Source of the DNA: an uncultured bacterium
Lineage (GTDB): Bacteria; Verrucomicrobiota; Kiritimatiellia; CAIKKV01
Assembly (NCBI GenBank): GCA_903828035.1
Contig: CAIKKV010000147.1
Coordinates: 1-5,192 of the forward strand
DNA: 5,192 nucleotides
Reading direction: 5' to 3'
The position numbers were made by a program, and so were the translations under genes. Shown here in pieces: positions 1 through 5,192 of this stretch (position 1 is its first letter; each line of letters opens with the position of its first letter). A model generated the notes under the pieces. That model had not been told where the DNA came from. It ran no database searches and saw nothing but the letters and a program-made list of their open reading frames with translations.

Positions 1-1
1 A

Positions 2-105
2 ATCACCGCCCAGATCGCATTGGCGGACAGGGAACTGGCAGGGGAAGCCCTCCCTGAACAACGAGGCGGAAACACTCCCAAGATTTCACCTTTCCTTCAC
101 CTTTA
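2..105 (+). CDS. Possible 3' end of a gene entering from the left edge
   Basis: A plus-strand frame open from the left edge gives 34 residues (beginning ITAQIALADRELAG) and stops at TAA 103-105. The first half uses mostly G/C-ending codons, as expected for a GC-rich genome. Another plus-strand frame is also open in this stretch, to about 147, so the frame choice is uncertain. No domain can be recognised from so short a tail. If the tRNA-Ser fragment at 182-202 is an att site, a gene ending just before it would be the last gene of the integrated element; an integrase is possible but not shown. Confidence 0.2.
85..104 (+). repeat. Tandem direct repeat with 11-bp period (TTCACCTTT twice)
   Basis: TTCACCTTT at 85-93 is repeated exactly at 96-104, separated by CC, giving an 11-bp period. 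A weaker third TCAC occurs at 107-110. Direct repeats spaced by one helical turn are the usual binding form of OmpR/PhoB-family regulators, and TTCACC resembles half-sites described for some PhoP/PhoB boxes. The site lies upstream of a TATAAT at 145-150, but about 40 bases from it, farther than a classic Pho box. Regulator binding is an inference; the repeat itself is plain. Confidence 0.35.
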
Positions 106-141
106 ATCACTCCGATTATTCGATTGCCTTCGTAACCTGCT

Positions 142-151
142 CATTATAATG
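142..151. promoter_or_regulatory. TATAAT-containing palindrome, possible -10 element
   Basis: CATTATAATG is a perfect 10-bp palindrome and carries a consensus -10 hexamer on each strand (145-150 plus, 143-148 minus). On the plus strand a weak -35 candidate, TTGCCT at 124-129, sits at a short 15-base spacing. No convincing -35 is seen for the minus strand. No open reading frame of any size follows in either direction, so a promoter here would make a short RNA or belong to an element boundary. Confidence 0.2.
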
Positions 152-181
152 TAGTTATGAAGGAGTAAATCGGGCTGGAGG

Positions 182-202
182 CGAATCCCCCCCTCTCCGC
201 CA
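182..202 (+). other. 3' fragment of a tRNA-Ser gene, probable att site of an integrated element
   Basis: Read on the plus strand these 21 bases fit the end of a bacterial tRNA-Ser: CGAAT (positions 56-60 of the T-loop), CCCCC (3' T-stem strand, 187-191), CCTCTCC (3' acceptor strand, which would pair with GGAGAGG), discriminator G at 199 (typical of tRNA-Ser) and encoded CCA at 200-202. The tRNA body is missing: no GGAGAGG is found about 90 bases upstream, and the bases where the 5' T-stem should be do not pair. The match begins inside the T-loop, a usual crossover region for tyrosine integrases. A truncated 3' copy is what remains at the end of an element away from the restored tRNA, so the element would lie to the left. 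A chance match or an old degraded tRNA is the alternative. Confidence 0.6.
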
Positions 203-205
203 ACT

Positions 206-228
206 ACCCCTTATTTATTGGGGTTTTT
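206..228 (+). terminator. Short intrinsic terminator behind the tRNA-Ser fragment
   Basis: ACCCC (206-210) pairs with GGGGT (220-224) around a nine-base AT-only loop, followed by a T-run to 228. The stem is short but GC-rich and the T-run is directly attached, as in a rho-independent terminator on the plus strand. It begins four bases after the CCA, where a tRNA terminator normally sits. It is therefore probably the original terminator of the tRNA-Ser gene, left on the chromosomal side. On the minus strand no T-run follows, so it should not stop the kinase operon. Confidence 0.55.
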
Positions 229-481
229 GGCTTAAATAGCGACGCGGCAGCTTGTAAACCCTTTTTTCTCAAAACTCCCATGATGGCCCAAAAGGGCCGC
301 TTTAGGCCGCCAAAAGTGTCAAGAAACAGTCAATGGCGTAAACCCGGATATTCGTCCTTATTTCCGCTGAAGCATCGAAACTCCCAGAAGGGCTTGAGCG
401 GTCTTGGGGAGCTTCGAGGTGCCTGATGGAAGTCGGGGTCTTTAAATGGGCCCTATCGCCTCCTCCCGCCCGCAAGCTGTT
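229..481. other. Non-coding region downstream of the kinase operon
   Basis: No supported gene is seen on either strand. Besides the inverted repeat at 375-417, it holds a compact hairpin GGCCC-AAAA-GGGCC (285-298) next to a further GGCCGCC, a T6 run at 262-267 without a hairpin in front of it, and the short repeat AAACTCCCA at 272-280 and 378-386. None of these gives a clear terminator for the minus-strand operon. The short plus-strand frame that begins near 426 runs into the end of the REC-PAS kinase gene and is its antisense. Confidence 0.5.
375..417 (-). terminator. Inverted repeat downstream of the kinase operon
   Basis: TCGAAACTCCC (375-385) pairs with GGGAGCTTCGA (407-417), 11 positions with a single A-C mismatch, around a 21-base loop. 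It lies about 65 bases past the stop of the last kinase gene, where the operon transcript should end. On the minus strand no T-run follows it, so it is not a standard intrinsic terminator; it may protect the 3' end, assist factor-dependent termination, or be a regulator site. Confidence 0.25.
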
Positions 482-1981
482 TCAGGCGCCAGGCAATGTG
501 AAAAAGAAGGTCGAGCCGCGACCCGGGTCTGACTCGACCCAGATGCGGCCGCCATGCCGTTCCACGATCTTTTTGCAGATCGCCAGGCCGATGCCGGTCC
601 CGGGGTACTCCTGGCTCGTGTGAAGCCGTTGGAACATCTGGAAAATTCGCTCGAAGTGCTCTTCGGGAATGCCGATGCCGTTGTCGCGCACCCAGATCAC
701 GCGCTCCGCGTCTTGCCGCCGGACGCCGATGTTGATCGCCGGGGTGACGCCGGGCCTGTGGTATTTCATGGCATTGCATATCAGGTTTTGAAGAAGCTGG
801 GTCAGTTGCGTTTCATCGCCCCGCACCGTTGGAAGCGGCTCGCGCTGTATCTCCGTGCCTGTCTCTCGGATTAGGGGGCCCAGGTTGTTCAGCGCGAGGT
901 CAAGCGATGCGTTTAGGTCCAGCGGCAACAGCGCGGCGCGGCTTCCAACGCGTGAATAGTCCAGCAAGGCCAGTATGAGCTGGTGGAGGCGGTCAGCTCC
1001 ATCCACGGCGAACGCGATGTATTCGCGCGCCGTCTCGTCCAGTTGCCCTCCATACCGCTCGGCCAGCAATTGCATGAAGCTCTGGACCATGCGGACAGGC
1101 TCCTGCAGGTCGTGGCTCGCGACGTAGGCGAACTCCTCGAGGTCCTTGTTGGAGCGGGCCAGCTCATCTGCGGTTTCCTTCAGTCGTTGCTCGGCCTGCC
1201 GACGGTCGGTGATCTCCGTGGACACCCCGAGTATCTTCGTGCAGGTGCCATCCGGTTCGAGCAGCGGCACTTTGATCGTCGTGTACCAGCCCTTCCGGCC
1301 ATCAGCGCTCGTGACGGGCTCCTCCGCGATCAGCTTGAGCTCCCTGCTTCTCATGACCTCCCGGTCGTCGCGAATGAAGCGCTCCACCTCTTGTGGATTC
1401 GAGTTGAAGTCGGCGACGGTCCTGCCCTCGATGGCGGAGGTCCCCGTGCCGTAGTGGCGGGCGATGCCCTTGTTGCCCAACAGGAAGCGCCCGTCCCAAT
1501 CCTTTACGAAGACGAAGCCGGGCGTGGCGTCGATCACCTGCCGCATGAAAGCCCTTTCCCTGAAAAGGGATGCTTCCGCCTGCTTGCGTCTTTGCAGCAG
1601 GGTCCACTCGCGCCGGGCGCGTTCCACGGTGCGGGGCATCTCGGCAAACGCTTCGGGCGACTTGACCAAATAGTCCAGGGCGCCCGCCTTCATCACGTCC
1701 ACCACGATCTGCTGGTTGCCGAACGCGGTCATCACGAGAATCGGGAAAGGCGCGTCTTCCGGCGGATGCGTGAGCACGTCCACCGCGCGGCCATCCGGCA
1801 GGTTCAGGTCGATCAGCGCCATGTCGGGCGGCGAGTCCCGCCGACAGTCGCGGAACTCCGCCAGGGTTGCCGCAGTCCGGATCTGGACGTCGGCGCCCGC
1901 CTCTTCGAAGGCCCGGGTGATGGCCGCGACGTGTGACTCTTCGTCATCGACGATCAGCAGGCTGAATCGTTTCGCGCTCAT
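482..1981 (-). CDS. Cytoplasmic REC-PAS histidine kinase
   Basis: A soluble 499-residue kinase with a receiver at its N terminus; no membrane segment or signal peptide is seen. REC (about 5-120): acidic pair D12/D13, phospho-acceptor D58 in ALIDLNLPDG, T85 in VMTAFG, and K107 in YLVKSPE, where the usual proline after lysine is serine. A helical linker (120-145) leads to PAS (about 142-262; FVFVKDWDGRFLLGN, ending VSTEITDR), a second helical linker, then HisKA with H290 in ASHDLQEPVRM, an H-box like that of phytochrome-type kinases. HATPase_c has N399/N403 in QNLICNAMKY, G1 DNGIGI at 433-438, F-box FQMFQRLH and G2 GTGIGL at 461-466; the chain ends FFFTLPGA. All catalytic residues are present. 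The start ATG has GGAG six bases upstream. As third gene of the operon, its receiver could take phosphate from the membrane kinase and tune its own kinase core (inference). Its target is unknown. Confidence 0.95.
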   Translation of the reverse strand: MSAKRFSLLIVDDEESHVAAITRAFEEAGADVQIRTAATLAEFRDCRRDSPPDMALIDLNLPDGRAVDVLTHPPEDAPFPILVMTAFGNQQIVVDVMKAGALDYLVKSPEAFAEMPRTVERARREWTLLQRRKQAEASLFRERAFMRQVIDATPGFVFVKDWDGRFLLGNKGIARHYGTGTSAIEGRTVADFNSNPQEVERFIRDDREVMRSRELKLIAEEPVTSADGRKGWYTTIKVPLLEPDGTCTKILGVSTEITDRRQAEQRLKETADELARSNKDLEEFAYVASHDLQEPVRMVQSFMQLLAERYGGQLDETAREYIAFAVDGADRLHQLILALLDYSRVGSRAALLPLDLNASLDLALNNLGPLIRETGTEIQREPLPTVRGDETQLTQLLQNLICNAMKYHRPGVTPAINIGVRRQDAERVIWVRDNGIGIPEEHFERIFQMFQRLHTSQEYPGTGIGLAICKKIVERHGGRIWVESDPGRGSTFFFTLPGA

Positions 1982-1987
1982 CGTGTT

Positions 1988-1991
1988 CTCC
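1988..1991 (-). promoter_or_regulatory. Ribosome binding site of the REC-PAS kinase
   Basis: GGAG on the minus strand with a six-base spacer to the ATG at 1981, within the 17-bp gap after the regulator's TAA. It supports the chosen start and is weaker than the AGGAGG of the preceding gene, consistent with lower expression of the kinase. Confidence 0.7.
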
Positions 1992-1998
1992 GGTGCGG

Positions 1999-2442
1999 TT
2001 ACAGCTGTGGATACTCGTTCCAGGCCAGCCAGTAGTAGCCGAAGGTCTTCAGCAGCTCGCCGAAGCTGGAGAAGTCCACCGGCTTGACCAGGTAGCTGTT
2101 GGCGTGGCAGTCATAGGCCTGGACAACGTCGGACTCGGCCCTGGAGGTGGACAGGATCACAACCGGGATTCGCATGAGAGTGGCATCGTCCTTGATAATC
2201 CTCAGCACGTCCATTCCGTCCACCTTGGGCAGGCGCAGGTCCAGCAGGATAATGTCCGGCCGCGGCGACTTGACCGGATCGCTGAACTCATCCCGGCGAT
2301 AGAGGTAGTCCAACGCCGCCTGCCCATCGGTCACGTGCTTCATGGTGTTGGCCAGTCGATAATCCTGGAAGTTCCGCCGCACAATCTCGGCATGCGCCTC
2401 GTCATCCTCAACCAGCAACACGACAACGGGTTTGCCTTTCAT
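1999..2442 (-). CDS. Single-domain response regulator, Rcp1 type
   Basis: A 147-residue stand-alone receiver that accepts phosphate from a histidine kinase; it has no DNA-binding or enzymatic output. Visible residues: acidic pocket E12/D13/D14 in LLVEDDEAH, phospho-acceptor D68 in IILLDLRLP, switch serine S98 in VVILSTS, and conserved lysine K120 in SYLVKPVDF. The C-terminal GYYWLAWNEYP is typical of the Rcp1 family, the partners of phytochrome-like kinases such as Cph1. The ATG at 2442 overlaps the TGA of the upstream kinase gene by 4 bp and has a strong AGGAGG four bases ahead, so the start is secure and coupling to the kinase is likely. A second kinase gene follows after 17 bp. Inferred role: phosphate shuttle between the two kinases, or control by protein-protein contact. 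The receiver assignment is near certain; which kinase is its partner is not. Confidence 0.96.
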   Translation of the reverse strand: MKGKPVVVLLVEDDEAHAEIVRRNFQDYRLANTMKHVTDGQAALDYLYRRDEFSDPVKSPRPDIILLDLRLPKVDGMDVLRIIKDDATLMRIPVVILSTSRAESDVVQAYDCHANSYLVKPVDFSSFGELLKTFGYYWLAWNEYPQL

Positions 2443-5192
2443 GTCGCCTCCTGTTTTCCTGGTTTCACTTCGGCCGCCCCGGGCAATGTGAAATAGAAGC
2501 AGGCGCCCCGCTCCTTGACAGGGGACTCCACCCAGATGCGGCCCTGGTACAATTCCACGACCTTTTTGACCACGGTCAGGCCAATGCCCGTTCCGTCGGC
2601 TTTCGGGTCGAGCTTCTCGAACATGTCGAAGATCTTCGCGTGATAGCGCGGATCGATGCCGATGCCGTTGTCGCGAACGAAGAACACCGTGTTCGCGTCG
2701 CGCGTTTCCGCGCCAATCTCGATGCTCGGTTCTTTCTGGTCGCCCATGAACTTGCAGGCGTTCTCGATCAGGTTCTGCCAGATCGCCTCCAGCCGGATGC
2801 GGTCGCCGTTCAACGTCACGTCGCTGCCGCCGACCGTCACCTTGATGCCCCGCTCCGTGATGCGTCCGGCGACTGTGCTGACCGCGCTGTCGACTATATT
2901 CCGGAACGCGACCCTCACGGGTGGCTCGTTGCTGTGGTCGAGGCGCGAGTAGTCCAACAGGTCGTCGAGCAACTGCGCCATCTTCTTCGAGGCGTTGCGG
3001 ATGTAGCTCATGTCCTTCTCGATCCGGTCGGCAGCGGCCGTTGCCAGATCCTGCTCCAGGTAGCCGATGAATGTCCTGACCGTCACCAGCGGACTCTTGA
3101 GGTCGTGGGAGACGGTATAGAGCAAGCGTTCCAACTCGGCCTTCTGTTGGCGCAGCGTTATCTCCGCCTGAGCCTGATCGGTCACGTCACGGAACGACCA
3201 GAGCCGTCCGATCCGAGTGCTGGCCAGTTCGACGACATTCGTGTACCGCGCGAACACCCGGCCGTCCTTGAACTGCAACAGGTCCGCTTTTTGCTCGTTC
3301 GAGCGGTACATCCGCTCCACGCCCCGCGAAAACTCCTCCGGGTCCGCCAGCTGCCCGGCGACGTGCCGCAGCAGCGTTTCGTCGTCGCCGCCCTGCAGCA
3401 TGGCGTCGGGGATCCGCCACATCCTGGCAAACTGCTGGTTCACGCTGAGGACCTTGCCGGCCGGGCTGACCAGAAGAATGCCGTTGTCCGTCGCCTGCAT
3501 CACCGCCGTGAGCCGCGCCTCGTTCTCCCGCAGCGACGCGATCAACTGGCTCCCCCGCCGCCGGGCCTGGAAGCGGCCCGCCAGCAGATGGCTCACCAGC
3601 AGGACCATCAGCAAGCTGCCGCCCGCTCCGCCAAACAACACCAGCCAGGTCTTCGCCAGTTTCGCGCCCGACGTCGCTCCGCCGGTTTTCGTGCACTCCA
3701 GCGTCCATTCACGCCCGGCCACCTCCATAGGGCTTTGCCAAGCCAAAAGCATGTTACTTGCCGGGGCCTCGGCGCTCTGGCTGTCGTAGAGCAACGCCAC
3801 CGGATCCGCCTTTGCGCCGTCGAACACTTTCAGCCGGATGCGGCGCTCCGTCAGCAAATCCCAGCCGCCCAGGATATCTTGCATCAAATCCGTCATCCGG
3901 TACGGGCTGTAGACCCAGCCTCGCAGCGCGGCCCGGCGCTGGTCCACCGTCGCCACCGGCGCGCCCGACTGGTACACCGGCACATACATCAAGGTGCCGG
4001 CTTGGACATCTCTTTCGGTCTCCTGCACCAGCCGGACCTTGGCCGAAAGGCTTGGGGCGTCCAGGTCGCGCGCCCGTTCCATCGCCAGCCGCCGGACGGG
4101 GTCGCTCCACATGTCATAGCCAATGGCGCGGAGATTCCGCGTGTTAAACGGCTCGAGGTAGATGATCGCCGTATAGATCTCCCGGTCGCCCGCCGGGCGC
4201 ACCTGGTAATCCGGGAGCCCTTCGGTGCGGATCGCCTCGATGTGTGGCGCCAGCTGCGCGCGTGGAATCAATTGCGAAAACCCGACTCCCTGCACCCCGC
4301 TCAGCCGTTCCTTATAAAGCAGCAACTCGACAAACCGGCGCCATTCCTTCCGGGTCTGGGCGTTGGCCGGCATGCGCTCGATAAACGCCGCCCCGCTGCG
4401 CAAAATATATTCGCATTCGCCAAGCCGGCTCGCAATCTTATCCTGAATCGCCCGGCAATCGAACTCGAACTCCCTCCGCTCCGACTTCTCCGCGACAGGC
4501 CGCGTATAATACGCCGCCACGCAGGTGGCCGCCAATCCCGCCAGCAGAATGGCCGCCAGCAGGCTGCGCCGCTGCCGGCTCACTTCCCAGTCAGCGGCTT
4601 CCGCCTCTCCCGGTTCCGGTGCCCGCCGCCGCGCCTGCTCCGATTTCCGTAGCCGGTCCCGCATCTGGCTGCGCTCCGCGCGCGCCCCCGCAACCATCAC
4701 CCCCGGCACCGTCATCAGCAGGACAAACACCGGCAGCGCCCCCCATCCGCCCCGCGCCTGCCCGGTCGCAAACGGGCCAAACCCCGAAGCCGTCAACGAC
4801 ATGATGAACAGAATGCCCAGCGCATTCACCGTAAACAACGCCCGACGATCGAGGCGAAACGCCCCCCCCAGCAGCACCGGGAAAACGAACAACTCCGGCA
4901 TCACCGGCATCAGCGCGAGGCCCGCAAGCGCGCTTGCCGGAAACAACACTGCGTACAACACGTCCTCCCGGCCAAGCCGCATCCCCCGCCAGCCGGCCCG
5001 CCACGCCATCAACGCCGGCGTGAACACGAGCACGCCGATCGCGCCCCCCGTCCACCACGTCGCGAGCGAGTTGAAATAGTTCGGCCACGGGATGATGCCG
5101 GCCAGGCTCAGCGACGTCACCCCCGTCACCGCGCGCGCCCCCGTGCCCGCCACCGCGCCAAAACCGATGAACGTCACCGCGTCGCCCGCCCG
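2439..5192 (-). CDS. MASE1-CHASE-PAS membrane sensor histidine kinase, 5' end outside window
   Basis: A transmembrane histidine kinase that should autophosphorylate and pass phosphate to a receiver. The frame is open to the right edge, so the true start lies beyond the window; residues are numbered from an internal GTG at 5177, which is not a credible start because it falls inside the first domain. Order: C-terminal half of a MASE1 membrane domain (about 1-168, several hydrophobic helices; motif PWPNYF then TWWTGGAIGVLVFTP), a charged linker, a membrane helix (about 205-223), a CHASE extracytoplasmic domain (about 240-430; GVQGVGFSQ, AIGYDMWSDP, then a conserved R/A/A/L pattern), a second helix (511-533), PAS (about 549-665, ending WSFRDVTD), HisKA with H691 in SHDLKSPL, and HATPase_c with N-box N802/N806, G1 DNGIGI at 836-841, F-box FDMFEKLD and G2 DGTGIGL at 861-867. 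All catalytic motifs are intact. The stop overlaps the next gene's start as ATGA. The ligand is not predictable. Confidence 0.93.
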   Translation of the reverse strand, partial: RAGDAVTFIGFGAVAGTGARAVTGVTSLSLAGIIPWPNYFNSLATWWTGGAIGVLVFTPALMAWRAGWRGMRLGREDVLYAVLFPASALAGLALMPVMPELFVFPVLLGGAFRLDRRALFTVNALGILFIMSLTASGFGPFATGQARGGWGALPVFVLLMTVPGVMVAGARAERSQMRDRLRKSEQARRRAPEPGEAEAADWEVSRQRRSLLAAILLAGLAATCVAAYYTRPVAEKSERREFEFDCRAIQDKIASRLGECEYILRSGAAFIERMPANAQTRKEWRRFVELLLYKERLSGVQGVGFSQLIPRAQLAPHIEAIRTEGLPDYQVRPAGDREIYTAIIYLEPFNTRNLRAIGYDMWSDPVRRLAMERARDLDAPSLSAKVRLVQETERDVQAGTLMYVPVYQSGAPVATVDQRRAALRGWVYSPYRMTDLMQDILGGWDLLTERRIRLKVFDGAKADPVALLYDSQSAEAPASNMLLAWQSPMEVAGREWTLECTKTGGATSGAKLAKTWLVLFGGAGGSLLMVLLVSHLLAGRFQARRRGSQLIASLRENEARLTAVMQATDNGILLVSPAGKVLSVNQQFARMWRIPDAMLQGGDDETLLRHVAGQLADPEEFSRGVERMYRSNEQKADLLQFKDGRVFARYTNVVELASTRIGRLWSFRDVTDQAQAEITLRQQKAELERLLYTVSHDLKSPLVTVRTFIGYLEQDLATAAADRIEKDMSYIRNASKKMAQLLDDLLDYSRLDHSNEPPVRVAFRNIVDSAVSTVAGRITERGIKVTVGGSDVTLNGDRIRLEAIWQNLIENACKFMGDQKEPSIEIGAETRDANTVFFVRDNGIGIDPRYHAKIFDMFEKLDPKADGTGIGLTVVKKVVELYQGRIWVESPVKERGACFYFTLPGAAEVKPGKQEAT
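2447..2452 (-). promoter_or_regulatory. Ribosome binding site of the Rcp1-type regulator
   Basis: AGGAGG on the minus strand, four bases before the ATG at 2442 and inside the last codons of the membrane kinase gene. With the ATGA stop/start overlap it fixes the start of the small regulator and points to translational coupling. The strength of the site suggests the regulator may be made in excess of the kinase, as is usual for receivers (inference). Confidence 0.85.

Noticed and set aside
112..202. A complete, functional tRNA-Ser gene
   Set aside because: The 3' end is perfect, but no 5' acceptor strand, D-arm or anticodon arm can be folded in the 90 bases upstream, and the 5' T-stem strand does not pair.
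182..202. 3' end of a tmRNA (ssrA)
   Set aside because: tmRNA has an alanine-type acceptor ending in ACCA; the discriminator G and CCTCTCC acceptor strand fit tRNA-Ser instead.
262..267. T6 run as a plus-strand intrinsic terminator
   Set aside because: No stable hairpin directly precedes it.
983..1936. Plus-strand open frame of 317 codons antisense to the REC-PAS kinase
   Set aside because: Same cause: it mirrors the REC and PAS coding region and shows low-complexity R/H/L-rich sequence without recognisable motifs.
2640..4652. Plus-strand open frame of 670 codons antisense to the membrane kinase
   Set aside because: The minus-strand frame has continuous, motif-complete kinase domains. The antisense product is rich in R, H, P, Q and A with no domain pattern, the usual result of GC-biased third positions on the opposite strand.
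5175..5177. GTG as the true start of the membrane kinase
   Set aside because: The frame stays open to the window edge and the residues around the GTG align inside the MASE1 domain, so the start must lie further upstream.

Overview
The window is GC-rich bacterial DNA. It is dominated by one minus-strand signalling operon of three consecutive genes, read from right to left: a large membrane histidine kinase (5' end cut by the right window edge), a single-domain Rcp1-type response regulator, and a soluble REC-PAS-histidine kinase. The first two genes overlap by 4 bp (ATGA) and the next pair is separated by 17 bp, so the three are almost certainly co-transcribed and translationally linked. The operon promoter lies outside the window. 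Kinases with MASE1/CHASE sensors and Rcp1-type regulators are abundant in environmental Acidobacteriota, deltaproteobacterial-type lineages and cyanobacteria. A Solibacter-like acidobacterium is a reasonable guess, but nothing here fixes the taxon.

Layout. 1-481 carries no confident gene and is visibly more AT-rich than the operon. It contains a possible 3' end of a plus-strand gene entering from the left (to 105), a tandem 11-bp-period repeat (85-104), a TATAAT-containing palindrome (142-151), and a stretch (182-202) that matches the 3' end of a bacterial tRNA-Ser through CCA but lacks the rest of the tRNA. A short terminator-like hairpin with a T-run follows (206-228). This is the signature of one end of an element integrated in a tRNA gene. 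The geometry puts the element to the left and the kinase operon on the chromosomal side. 482-1981 is the REC-PAS-HK gene, 1999-2442 the response regulator, and 2439-5192 the membrane sensor kinase.

How the genes may work together (inference): the membrane kinase senses through a MASE1 membrane domain, a CHASE periplasmic domain and a cytoplasmic PAS domain, and autophosphorylates on H691 (numbered from the first in-window GTG). The small regulator can accept phosphate on D68 but has no output domain, so it is likely a shuttle or acts by protein contact. The third protein has its own receiver (D58) in front of a PAS and a kinase core (H290) with a phytochrome-like H-box, so it can be both input and output. 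The arrangement suggests a multi-step or branched phosphorelay with no DNA-binding output encoded in the visible part. The signal and final target are unknown.
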